Program-made: the position numbers and the translations under genes
The notes under the pieces: generated by a model
What the model was told of the DNA's origin: nothing
Seen by the model: only the letters and a program-made list of their open reading frames with translations
Databases searched by the model: none
From: JBBDWZ01 sp050732575
Lineage (GTDB): Bacteria; Gemmatimonadota; Gemmatimonadetes; Longimicrobiales; RSA9
DNA length: 12,788 nucleotides
Direction of reading: 5' to 3'
Assembly (NCBI GenBank): GCA_050732575.1
Contig: JBOHRF010000130.1
Coordinates: 1 to 12,788 of the forward strand
Shown here: positions 6,764 through 12,788 of the stretch, piece by piece
Position numbering within the stretch: position 1 is the first letter of the stretch
Layout: every line of letters starts with the position of its first letter

Positions 6764-6979
6764 TCAGGAGGAATGTTTGCAATGGCAGCTAGCCATCGGG
6801 TTGGCCACGGTGAGTCCCTCCAGCGTATGTTCCGTGTTCTTTTGGGGTTTGCCAGGCGCGTAAGAGCGGGGGCGGGAAGCGGCCCGGTTGCCGACGACGC
6901 CCATACTACCACGGGCATCAGAATTCGGGAATAGCGTCATGTCATTTGCGGGCCGCGCGCGCACGTTGCCCCTAACCAC
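6764..6979 (-). CDS. possible 71-residue leader ORF with Cys/His/Ser tail
   Basis: This is a tentative small gene ahead of the operon. From a GTG at 6979, preceded by GGAG with 7 nt spacing, it would encode 71 residues and end with LEGLTVANPMASCHCKHSS. It stops 15 nt before the ATG of the membrane protein, which has no ribosome binding site of its own, so translational coupling would make sense. The tail with two Cys, two His and several Ser/Thr is reminiscent of a RiPP core or a metal-binding tail, but no RiPP-modifying enzyme is present in the window. The codon pattern is not convincing, an ATG at 6940 is an alternative start, and the region may be untranslated 5' leader. Confidence 0.22.
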   Translation of the reverse strand: MVRGNVRARPANDMTLFPNSDARGSMGVVGNRAASRPRSYAPGKPQKNTEHTLEGLTVANPMASCHCKHSS

Positions 6980-6997
6980 TCGGTTGCTCCAATTAAA

Positions 6998-7002
6998 GGG
7001 AG
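6998..7002 (+). promoter_or_regulatory. ribosome binding site deciding a TTG start
   Basis: GGGAG lies 7 nt before TTG at 7010. It supports this rare start over the ATG about 85 nt further in, which would leave the signal peptide almost without an n-region. Confidence 0.6.
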
Positions 7003-7009
7003 CCGACAA

Positions 7010-8515
7010 TTGCTGCGGTCAAACGAGGGCCTGACTATTCCAAATCGTGACACTGGACTACGGCGGCAGCGCTCGTTGCCGTCCAGCGCGCTGATGCTGG
7101 TCGCGCTACCGGTCTTCGTCTTTCCCGCGTCCGCACAGACGTCACCGCGGCTTCAGCTTTCGTCCTGTTCCGTGCCCGATGTACCGGCCCAGGTTCAGTG
7201 CGGTCGGTTGGACGTGCTCGAGGATCGGGCCAGGCCCAACGGTCGCCACATAACGCTGCGTGTGGTCGTTCTGCCCGCGCGTAACCTGCCTGCGGCCGCG
7301 GATCCCGTCTTTTATCTGGCCGGAGGGCCCGGGCAGTCTGCGGTCTCCCTGGCCCGGGCGTTTTGGGGTTCCTGGATGCGCGATCGACGCGCCGTCGTGC
7401 TCATGGATCAGCGCGGCACCGGCCAGTCGAATCCCTTGCACTGTGCGATGCCCGGCTCGCCAAGCAACCTGCAGGGTTATCTCGAATCGGCTTTTCAGCG
7501 CGCGCTGTACGAACGTTGCCGGGTCACACTCGAGGCCAGCGCCGATCTCACGCAGTACACGAGTCTGGCGGCCATTGAAGACCTGGATGAAATACGGCGC
7601 GCCCTCGCCTTCGATCGCATCAATCTGGTGGGCGCATCCGGTGGCACGCGTACCAGTCTGCTCTACTTGCGGCGCTATCCAAACGCGGTGCGCACGCTCG
7701 TGCTTTCCGGTGTGGCGCCGCCCACGTTTCGCAATCCGCTGCCGCATGCACGCTCCGCGCAGGATGCCATCGATCGATTGTTCCAGGCCTGTGCCCGGGA
7801 AGCGGGTTGTAATGCTGCGTTTCCACAGGTTGACCAGGAATTCCGAACCGTGCTGGATCGTTTGCAATCGGCGCCGGCCCGCGTCACCATTACAGATCGG
7901 CTGACGCGTGAACCCGTCCAACTCACGCTCACCCGATCCGCGCTCGCCGAGATGGTGCGCGTGCTGCTCTACAACAGTGCCAGCGCTCGTCAGATCCCGC
8001 TGCTCATTCACCAGGCGTTGGCCGGCAATTACGCGCCCATTGTCGGACCAGGCGTGGAAAGCATTCGAGCGCAGCGGACTTCGCTGGCCATGGGCATGTT
8101 CATGTCCGTGACTTGCAATGAAGACGTGGCCCGCATCACGCCGCAGGAGATCGAGGCCGAAACGCGAGGCACGTTCCTGGGTGATGTTCGGGTACGGGGT
8201 CAGATGGATGCCTGCGCCGCGTGGCCGCGTGCCAGCGTGCCTGCAGCGTACGGTCAACCGGTCACGGCCGCTGCACCCGCCCTTCTGTTCTCGGGCGAAT
8301 ACGATCCCGTGACACCACCACGCTGGGGCGAGGAAACCGTGCGCACGCTGCGCAACGGCGTGCACTTCGTGCTGCCGCGCGGTCATAATCTCAATACGCC
8401 CTGCACGGACGGGATCAGCCGTCAGTTTCTGGATGCCGGCTCCATGGCGGGCATCGACACGAGTTGTATTGCCGCGCTGCGGTTGCCGCCCTTCGAACTG
8501 CCAACAGCTCGATAA
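7010..8515 (+). CDS. secreted alpha/beta hydrolase, TAP-like / S33 peptidase family
   Basis: The 501-residue protein is a secreted serine hydrolase related to Streptomyces tripeptidyl aminopeptidases and proline iminopeptidases. A hydrophobic core (SALMLVALPVFVFPASAQ, about residues 26-43) is a signal peptide with a long n-region. The hydrolase fold shows the oxyanion-loop motif FYLAGGPGQS (101-110), LMDQRGTGQSNP (131-142), the nucleophile elbow GASGGT with S210 (the family more often has GGSYGT), and the C-terminal TAP-like part with D432 in SGEYDPVTPPRWG and H459 in RGHNL. Length and domain order fit the family. It is divergent from the amidase operon and followed by a decayed region, so it is probably expressed alone. 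It likely trims short peptides in the periplasm; substrate choice cannot be read. Confidence 0.9.
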   Translation: MLRSNEGLTIPNRDTGLRRQRSLPSSALMLVALPVFVFPASAQTSPRLQLSSCSVPDVPAQVQCGRLDVLEDRARPNGRHITLRVVVLPARNLPAAADPVFYLAGGPGQSAVSLARAFWGSWMRDRRAVVLMDQRGTGQSNPLHCAMPGSPSNLQGYLESAFQRALYERCRVTLEASADLTQYTSLAAIEDLDEIRRALAFDRINLVGASGGTRTSLLYLRRYPNAVRTLVLSGVAPPTFRNPLPHARSAQDAIDRLFQACAREAGCNAAFPQVDQEFRTVLDRLQSAPARVTITDRLTREPVQLTLTRSALAEMVRVLLYNSASARQIPLLIHQALAGNYAPIVGPGVESIRAQRTSLAMGMFMSVTCNEDVARITPQEIEAETRGTFLGDVRVRGQMDACAAWPRASVPAAYGQPVTAAAPALLFSGEYDPVTPPRWGEETVRTLRNGVHFVLPRGHNLNTPCTDGISRQFLDAGSMAGIDTSCIAALRLPPFELPTAR

Positions 8516-8724
8516 TCGCGATTCTCATCGTCGGTCATCAGCTATGTGCCCCTGGGCATCGCTCCGCATTCAACACAGATAGGCCGAAGTGCCCATGCTA
8601 ACGGGCACGGACGCGTGCATGATCGAGTCACTGGCAACCTCGATCATCCTCGTGAACGGGGAGAGTCCCCGCGCGTGCACAACTCGGAGGCCTTATTTAC
8701 TACAGGGCGCTCGCCAAGTCGGGA
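8516..8724 (+). other. non-coding stretch with three tandem small hairpins
   Basis: No credible gene is seen here. Three inverted repeats follow one another: GTGCCC/GGGCAC (8589-8594 with 8603-8608), a 9-bp perfect stem ATGATCGAG/CTCGATCAT (8619-8627 with 8639-8647), and CGGGG/CCCCG (8657-8661 with 8667-8671). None is followed by a run of T, so they are not classical terminators. They may be a structured RNA, a worn mobile-element end, or chance in GC-rich DNA. The frame of the following orphan ORF is open back to 8656 but has no start codon there. Confidence 0.4.
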
Positions 8725-9384
8725 GTGTCGGTGCCTTGTCTTGCAGCCAGACGAGACCTCTATCGTTCCAGTGCATTGAGCTCGATTGGTGCCGATTCGA
8801 CTAAAGTGACCGAAGAGAGATTGAAGGCTGCCTTAAACGATGCGTTTTCAACCGTTTTGTCGACCAGATACGCTGCCACTGATGCCGTCGGCGTCATTTT
8901 CGGAATCGGATTCCAGGGATTGTTCAACAGTGATAAGCCCGAAAGAGTCAAGGTGGTCGAACGTGACATGGGGAGTACGCAAAAGAAATACATCGTGCGC
9001 AAGGAGGTCAATCGGTCGTCGCCCAACGCCGTTACCGGGATCGCGGTTCGCTTTCGGGATTCACGGTCCGGCCTGTTGAGACTGGCGCCTGGCACTGTGT
9101 TTGGATCCATTCAACTTGGCATTGGCGAAGCACCGGTCCAGGGTGTTGCCCTTGGACTTGGTTGGCCACTGGTAGGAGATACGCAGATCCTCCTTGGATG
9201 GAGCCTGGTTAGAATCGATGCTCTACGGGATGACCTGGATGACACGTTCCGGGAAAACAAGGCAAGGATGGAACTTCCAGTTGGCGAGACCGAGCAGTCG
9301 ATTCTTGGTGTTCGAACACCCTCATCGCTTCTGGTGGCTTTGGCGGTGCCGGTATCACTAAAGACGGCACTCGGCTCGCGTTGA
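8725..9384 (+). CDS. hypothetical protein, possibly a 5'-truncated gene remnant
   Basis: I do not recognise this 219-residue product. From about residue 55 it alternates short hydrophobic and polar segments (AVGVIFGIGFQGLF, GSIQLGIGEAP, QGVALGLGWPLVGDTQILLGWSLVRIDAL, SLLVALAVPVSL), which would fit strands of an outer-membrane or other beta-rich protein. The first possible start, GTG at 8725, has no good ribosome binding site. Protein-like residues (LGGLIYYRALAKSGVSVP) continue upstream of it to the stop at 8653-8655, so the true 5' end seems lost or frameshifted. The base composition looks less GC-rich than the flanking genes, and the next item downstream is a clear pseudogene. No signal peptide is present. 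A living gene with a GTG start is the alternative. Confidence 0.35.
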   Translation: MSVPCLAARRDLYRSSALSSIGADSTKVTEERLKAALNDAFSTVLSTRYAATDAVGVIFGIGFQGLFNSDKPERVKVVERDMGSTQKKYIVRKEVNRSSPNAVTGIAVRFRDSRSGLLRLAPGTVFGSIQLGIGEAPVQGVALGLGWPLVGDTQILLGWSLVRIDALRDDLDDTFRENKARMELPVGETEQSILGVRTPSSLLVALAVPVSLKTALGSR

Positions 9385-9551
9385 CCAACCTTGTGGCCCG
9401 GCGCGACCGACATACAATTTGCAAGTCAATGCGGTCAGTGATTGAGCGTGGCGTTTGCTTCTGTTCACTGAGATGGCGACCAAGTTCATACACCTGCGAG
9501 CGCAGTACTACGACGCCGACCCTGTGCGGGCGCAGCGGCTGCGGCAGTATC

Positions 9552-9976
9552 ATGTTCCACAGTGTGGCGCGCGAGCAGTTCGAGCGTGCAGTGCGTGAGC
9601 TCGATGCGGCCATTCCCCTGTTGCAGGACCATCAGATTGTCGTCCGGTTGCGGCAGATCACTGCCCTGGTCGGCGATGGGCACACGGGCGTGCATTTGCC
9701 GGCACACTTCCAGCTGCTACCAATCGCGTTGTATTGGTTCGGCAACGACCTGCGCGTCATGGCCGCCACCCGGCCGTACCAGCGAGCACTCGGCCCGCGC
9801 GTAGTCCAGATCGGCGGCGTGGGCATCGATGAAGTGCAGGCCCGCATCTGCCTGCCCAGCGCGGAGAACGAAAACGAGTGGTGCTGAGGGCCAGCCCCGC
9901 CTTGATCGTACGCCCGGAAGTGCTCCACTCGTTGGGCGATAGGCCAGCAAAGACCAGTTCGCGCGAAGCGTTATGA
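9552..9976 (+). pseudogene. S41 family peptidase remnant, frameshifted and truncated
   Basis: From 9552 the frame encodes FHSVAREQFERAVRELD, then HQIVVRLRQITALVGDGHT, PIALYWFGNDLRVMAA and RALGPRVVQIGGVGIDEVQARI. This is the N-terminal and PDZ-like region of the S41 (C-terminal processing or TSP-like) peptidases common in Acidobacteriota and Gemmatimonadota. After ENEW the frame runs into TGA at 9885-9887, but the family sequence goes on in the next frame from 9881 (VLRASPALIVRPEVLHSLG), which shows a one-base shift. That frame ends at 9974-9976, just inside the rhomboid 3' end. Upstream of 9552 the frame no longer looks like the family, so the 5' end is also lost. The catalytic Ser/Lys domain is absent, so no active protease can be made. 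Confidence 0.78.
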
Positions 9977-10750
9977 CGTTGGCACCCGATCGTCCGGCGG
10001 AACGAAGCTGGACAGAAATGCACGCTCCTGGGGCGTCAAGCTGCCGATGCCCGACCTTTGGGCCTTTTCGAGCACTCGAATCAACTCGCCGCGATTGGCT
10101 TCGTGCACCGTGCTGGGATCGATCTTGCGCCAGTTGGCCAGTGCGCCTTCGGCGATTTTGGGTGCAGCTTTGCTGCGGAATTGGCGGCTGCCCGTCGTGC
10201 GCTCCAGCAGCTTGAGGTACAACCAGGCGCCCGCAAAACCACCCAGGTGCGCAAAATCGGCCACACCACTGAGCGAGCCACCCATCCCGCTGAACAGCGC
10301 GAACATGGTGCTCACGATGACCAGCACGCGTGCCTCGACCGGGATGATGCCCCAGATCATGATCCGCTCGCGCGGCCAGAAATGGGCAAAGGCCAGCATG
10401 ACGCCGAAGGTGGCGCCCGATGCGCCGATGACGGCCGAGCGGGGTGCAAAAATGAAGGAGAAGACCGCGCCCACAATGCCGCTCAACATGTAGAGCCAGA
10501 AGAACCGGCCGGAGCCCAAGCGCAGTTCCACGCGCGGGCCGAAAAAGAACAGGGCGAGCATGTTGAAGAAGATGTGACCGAACCCGGACGGATCGTGCAG
10601 GAACATGTAGGTCACGATGGTCCAGGGCCGGAACAGGATGTAGGCGGGCACAAACGCAAACGCGTTGAGGATGAATCCGCCCGCGTTGGTCTGTTGCAGC
10701 AGAAACATCCCGAAATTGGCAACCAGCAGTCGGGTTACCCAGGGCGTCAC
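9971..10750 (-). CDS. rhomboid family intramembrane serine protease
   Basis: The 259-residue protein has the six-helix rhomboid core. The HxxxN motif is H59-IFF-N63, the nucleophile is S111 in GASGATFG and the catalytic base is H168 in FAHLGGFAGAW; ELRLGSGRFFWLYMLSG (75-91) is the conserved loop and helix leading to the Ser helix. It should cut single-pass membrane proteins within the inner membrane. After the last helix a polar tail of about 75 residues contains LANWRKIDPS and LTPQERAFLSSF, as in many rhomboids of this kind. The GTG start is supported by GGAG 7 nt upstream. It stands between the L,D-transpeptidase (same strand, about 150 nt upstream) and the S41 remnant with which it converges. 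Confidence 0.93.
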   Translation of the reverse strand: MTPWVTRLLVANFGMFLLQQTNAGGFILNAFAFVPAYILFRPWTIVTYMFLHDPSGFGHIFFNMLALFFFGPRVELRLGSGRFFWLYMLSGIVGAVFSFIFAPRSAVIGASGATFGVMLAFAHFWPRERIMIWGIIPVEARVLVIVSTMFALFSGMGGSLSGVADFAHLGGFAGAWLYLKLLERTTGSRQFRSKAAPKIAEGALANWRKIDPSTVHEANRGELIRVLEKAQRSGIGSLTPQERAFLSSFVPPDDRVPTS

Positions 10751-10757
10751 ACCACAA

Positions 10758-10761
10758 CTCC
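10758..10761 (-). promoter_or_regulatory. ribosome binding site deciding the GTG start of the rhomboid gene
   Basis: GGAG on the minus strand, 7 nt before GTG at 10750. No in-frame ATG lies close by that would give a better N-terminus for the first helix. Confidence 0.5.
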
Positions 10762-10846
10762 AGCTATCACAAGGACCGGCATCGGCCGTCCGATTCGAAG
10801 GCTCTTCATGAAAGGAGAGTAACGACTACCCGCTTTTGTAGAAATG

Positions 10847-10874
10847 GGTCGCCCGGGCGGCTGCCCGGGCGACC
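10847..10874 (-). terminator. 12-bp perfect GC hairpin after the L,D-transpeptidase gene
   Basis: GGTCGCCCGGGC (10847-10858) pairs exactly with GCCCGGGCGACC (10863-10874) around a 4-nt loop. It lies 28 nt beyond the stop of the L,D-transpeptidase and 96 nt before the rhomboid start. On the minus strand it is followed by CATTTCTAC, with only a short T run, so it may be a weak intrinsic terminator or an RNA-stabilising stem rather than a textbook terminator. Confidence 0.55.
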
Positions 10875-10902
10875 GCAAGGTGTCCGTTAGAGCGGCCCGC
10901 GC

Positions 10903-11418
10903 TTACGGTTGGATCTGGAGCGGCAGCGAGCCGTACTCCTCAATCAAATTCGCCAGGCTTTTTGCTTCGCCCACATGCATCCGCAGACAGCCGTGGGATG
11001 CCGCGCTGCCGATCGATCCCGGGTCGTTCGTGCCATGAATGAAATAGGCCGGCTCCCGGAAATAGATCTTGACGCCTTTCATGGGATTGGCCGGGTCGCC
11101 CGGTGCACGCGGGCGTTCGCCCCGTGCCCATTCCGAGTTGGGCGGAACCCAGCCCGGGTTCCATACGATGCGACCCGTACGGAAGTGTCCGGTCGGTGTG
11201 GGATGCCGGCGCGTGCCGATGGCTACGCCGTACGACCTCACGACTTCACCACCTTCTATGACAAACAGTCGACGGTCCGACAGGTCGACCTTCAAGCGAA
11301 CCGGAGCGCGATACGCGCGGATTCGTTCCACCACATGGGACCGCGTCAGCACGGCCGCAGCCACCGGTACGCACGCGAGGAACAAAATCAGATACAAACG
11401 ACGGTTCGAGATTCGCAT
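10903..11418 (-). CDS. L,D-transpeptidase (YkuD domain), membrane-anchored
   Basis: The 171-residue enzyme should form 3-3 cross-links in peptidoglycan or attach proteins to it in the periplasm. An N-terminal hydrophobic segment (residues 8-23, LYLILFLACVPVAAAV) is a signal anchor or signal peptide. The YkuD domain begins at RLKVDLSDRRLFVIEGG and shows IGTRRHPTPTGHF, then the active-site motif HGTNDPGSIGSAASHGCLRM with H128 and the nucleophile C144. The start at 11418 is preferred over an upstream ATG at 11457 because AGGAGG (11423-11428) lies 4 nt before it and because it gives a normal signal sequence. The domain ends LPLQIQP, complete. Possible functional link to the amidase operon through peptidoglycan, but it is a separate unit. 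Confidence 0.93.
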   Translation of the reverse strand: MRISNRRLYLILFLACVPVAAAVLTRSHVVERIRAYRAPVRLKVDLSDRRLFVIEGGEVVRSYGVAIGTRRHPTPTGHFRTGRIVWNPGWVPPNSEWARGERPRAPGDPANPMKGVKIYFREPAYFIHGTNDPGSIGSAASHGCLRMHVGEAKSLANLIEEYGSLPLQIQP

Positions 11419-11422
11419 TCTG

Positions 11423-11428
11423 CCTCCT
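11423..11428 (-). promoter_or_regulatory. ribosome binding site deciding the L,D-transpeptidase start
   Basis: AGGAGG on the minus strand, 4 nt before ATG 11418; it excludes the longer reading from 11457. Confidence 0.7.
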
Positions 11429-11519
11429 GCTCGAGCCTCCACCTGGCAGAATGGCAAATCGTGTACCTCAAACCGTCGCTACGCACTAATCAACATCCAA
11501 TGCGGTGTTACTCGCCGGT

Positions 11520-12098
11520 TTACCGGATTTCGATGTGACGCCGGCGCGACTCTTCTTCTTCGGGAGCACGGACGGTGATCTCCAGCACGCCATCCGAGAA
11601 ACTAGCCCGGGCGTGCTCGGCATCGGCACCTTCGGGCAGAGGGATGCTGCGATAGAAGGAGCCCGCACGACGCTCGTGCCAGTAGTATCCTTCACGTTCT
11701 TCCTGCCGTTCTTCGCGACGCTCGCCGCGGATGGTGAGAACGTTGTCGGCTACGTCAACCGAGATGTCTTCCTTCTTGAGGCCGGGCAGATCGGCGCGCA
11801 CGACCAGTTCTTCACCGCGGCGCAACACATCGACCTGGGGCAGCCAGCGATCGCTCACAAACTCGCGACCCAGCCCGAAGTTGCCGAAGAAGCGCGACAT
11901 CTGGTCGGAAAGCCTGAGGTCGAAGGGCCAGTTCTGCTCGCGCGCGCGACTCAGGCCCAGGCCCTCATCGCGGGTGCGGACCGGTTCGGTCGGACGGCGC
12001 GCATTCGCGCCGCTGACTTTCACTTCCTTCGAGCGTGAGCGCGCATCCTCACGGGTGTTGCGGGACCGTTCATCTCGTGGTTCTCGATCGCGAGGCAT
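11520..12098 (-). CDS. Hsp20 / alpha-crystallin family small heat-shock protein
   Basis: The 192-residue chaperone binds unfolding proteins without ATP. The alpha-crystallin domain spans about residues 85-178: WLPQVDVLRRGEELVVRADLPGLKKEDISVDV, then LTIRGERREE, and the signature ARASFSDGVLEITV (164-176) with the conserved GVL. The C-terminal I-x-I anchor is I189-E-I191, four residues from the end. Residues 1-45 form an unusually charged, Arg/Asp/Glu/Ser-rich extension ahead of the usual PFDLRLSDQMSRFFGNF region, and may be disordered. The ATG at 12098 has AGGAGA 6 nt upstream, which rules out a longer frame from 12227. It is divergent from the CBS gene across about 147 nt; a shared stress-responsive control region is plausible but no promoter is convincing. 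Confidence 0.95.
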   Translation of the reverse strand: MPRDREPRDERSRNTREDARSRSKEVKVSGANARRPTEPVRTRDEGLGLSRAREQNWPFDLRLSDQMSRFFGNFGLGREFVSDRWLPQVDVLRRGEELVVRADLPGLKKEDISVDVADNVLTIRGERREERQEEREGYYWHERRAGSFYRSIPLPEGADAEHARASFSDGVLEITVRAPEEEESRRRHIEIR

Positions 12099-12104
12099 GT
12101 CGAA

Positions 12105-12110
12105 TCTCCT
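12105..12110 (-). promoter_or_regulatory. ribosome binding site of the Hsp20 gene
   Basis: AGGAGA on the minus strand, 6 nt before ATG 12098, which fixes the N-terminus at MPRDRE. Confidence 0.65.
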
Positions 12111-12234
12111 GTTTTCTGGGGGTCGCGCAGCGCCGCAACCGATATGCCATCCGCAAGCAAAATCACTTCGGTATGGGGCACTCTTTCTGCATTGGGATGG
12201 CCGGTGGAAACAGAAACAGGGCATCACTCAACGC

Positions 12235-12240
12235 AGGAGA
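12235..12240 (+). promoter_or_regulatory. ribosome binding site deciding a TTG start (CBS gene)
   Basis: AGGAGA lies 5 nt before TTG 12246. The reading from this TTG begins directly at the first CBS motif, KARDIMT, as in most two-CBS proteins. Confidence 0.6.
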
Positions 12241-12245
12241 GCCTC

Positions 12246-12704
12246 TTGAAAGCGCGCGACATCATGACGGCAGAGCCCGCATGTTGCACCAAAGAAGACA
12301 CCATCGAGCGGGCCGCTGAACTAATGGAGATGAACGACTGCGGCTGCATCCCGGTCGTGGAACGGCAAAGTGGCAGCGTGGTAGGCGTAGTTACCGACCG
12401 CGACCTGGCAATACGGGCCATCGGTCAGCGCCGTTCAGCGGACACGCGCGTGGCGGATGTCATGAGCGCAGCACCGTTCTGCTGCCGCTCGGACAGCGAT
12501 CTGGGCGAGCTGGAGCAGCTCATGGCCGACCATCAGCTGCGCCGCATTCCCATCGTCGATGACTCCGGTGCCTGCATTGGCATAGTCGCGCAGGCCGACC
12601 TGGCGCGCGCCGCCGAGCGCAGCAGTGAAATCACCAACGATGAGCTGGCCCGCGTGGTGGAGCGCATCTCCGAGCCGTCACGAGACAGGAACGTCCGGCT
12701 CTAA
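12246..12704 (+). CDS. two-CBS-domain protein
   Basis: The 152-residue protein is a stand-alone CBS pair (Bateman module), which usually binds adenine nucleotides such as AMP or ATP and signals energy or stress state. CBS1 covers about residues 4-60 (KARDIMTAEPACC, DCGCIPVVE, GVVTDRDLAIRAI) and CBS2 about 67-122 (TRVADVMSAAPFCC, HQLRRIPIVDDSG, IGIVAQADLA). Each repeat has a CC pair in the same place (13-14 and 79-80), and CBS1 has a further C32/C34. The TTG start is set by the ribosome binding site; a longer frame from 12144 would add 34 residues unlike the family. It is divergent from Hsp20, and a repeat element begins 7 nt after its stop. Confidence 0.92.
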   Translation: MKARDIMTAEPACCTKEDTIERAAELMEMNDCGCIPVVERQSGSVVGVVTDRDLAIRAIGQRRSADTRVADVMSAAPFCCRSDSDLGELEQLMADHQLRRIPIVDDSGACIGIVAQADLARAAERSSEITNDELARVVERISEPSRDRNVRL

Positions 12705-12711
12705 CCTCAAC

Positions 12712-12788
12712 GGGCGTAACGGGCGTAACGGGCGTGTCGGGCGTGTCGGGCGTGTCGGGAACGACGACAGAAAAAACAGATTCTGTTC
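12712..12788 (+). repeat. second copy of the 9-bp-unit repeat element, cut by the window end
   Basis: Two GGGCGTAAC, three GGGCGTGTC and the cap GGGAACGACGAC are followed by a loop (AGAAAAAACAGATTCT) and GTTC. Positions 12725-12768 equal the reverse complement of 3068-3111 over 44 nt. The loop resembles that of the first copy in the same orientation, and GTTC is where the second arm (GTTCCCG...) should start, so the element very likely continues beyond the window. Confidence 0.85.

Noticed and set aside
6773..6934. Plus-strand small ORF with AGGAGG just before ATG 6773
   Set aside because: The spacing is about 1 nt, the product (53 residues) has no recognisable features, and it overlaps the operon leader on the other strand.
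7142..8386. 414-codon open frame antisense to the alpha/beta hydrolase
   Set aside because: GC-rich shadow frame; the plus-strand gene has a signal peptide and an intact Ser-Asp-His triad.
9381..9551. First 57 codons of the frame leading into the S41 remnant as its true N-terminus
   Set aside because: Residues such as KSMRSVIERGVCFCSLRWRPSS are not like the family, and the TTG start has no ribosome binding site; family similarity begins only at about 9552.
12171..12178. CCCCATAC on the minus strand, like a sigma-32 -10 element upstream of Hsp20
   Set aside because: No CTTGAAA-like -35 at the right distance, so a heat-shock promoter cannot be supported.

Overview
The window reads as a piece of a high-GC, Gram-negative-type chromosome. 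Secreted and outer-membrane proteins with Sec signal peptides, an ADOP/MacB-type permease, an S41-peptidase remnant and a TAP-like alpha/beta hydrolase together suggest Gemmatimonadota, with Acidobacteriota as the alternative. This is inference from gene style; there is no rRNA or other marker gene.

Layout. The 3' end of a MacB/FtsX-type ABC permease (+, cut by the window edge) converges on a minus-strand block. That block holds a small beta-barrel protein (773-1435), then, going upstream, a methyltransferase, an exported barrel-like protein, an amidohydrolase, an N-acetylmuramoyl-L-alanine amidase and a four-helix membrane protein with an IPT/TIG tail. The last five (6748 down to 1551) are packed with 4-base stop/start overlaps or gaps of at most about 20 nt, so they look like one operon. 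A possible 71-codon leader ORF (6764-6979) lies directly upstream, divergent from a secreted alpha/beta hydrolase (7010-8515, +).

From 8516 to 9976 the sequence looks decayed: tandem small hairpins, an orphan reading frame with no convincing start, and a clear frameshifted and truncated S41 peptidase remnant. It is followed on the minus strand by a rhomboid protease, a 12-bp perfect hairpin, an anchored L,D-transpeptidase and an Hsp20 chaperone. Hsp20 is divergent from a two-CBS-domain protein (+), so the last part reads as envelope and stress housekeeping.

The most unusual item is a repeat family made of 9-bp units, GGGCGTNNC, in which only two positions vary. Units are capped by GGGAACG, followed by a conserved A-rich loop and an inverted second arm, as in a REPIN or MITE. 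One complete copy (3011-3115, with an extra half copy at 2969-3003) lies inside the coding region of the exported protein and encodes about 45 residues in front of its signal peptide. A second copy starts 7 nt after the CBS gene and is cut by the window end just where its second arm should begin. The two copies share a 44-nt exact match. The five-gene amidase operon is the second item of interest: its amidase has no signal peptide, although it sits between genes for membrane and exported proteins.
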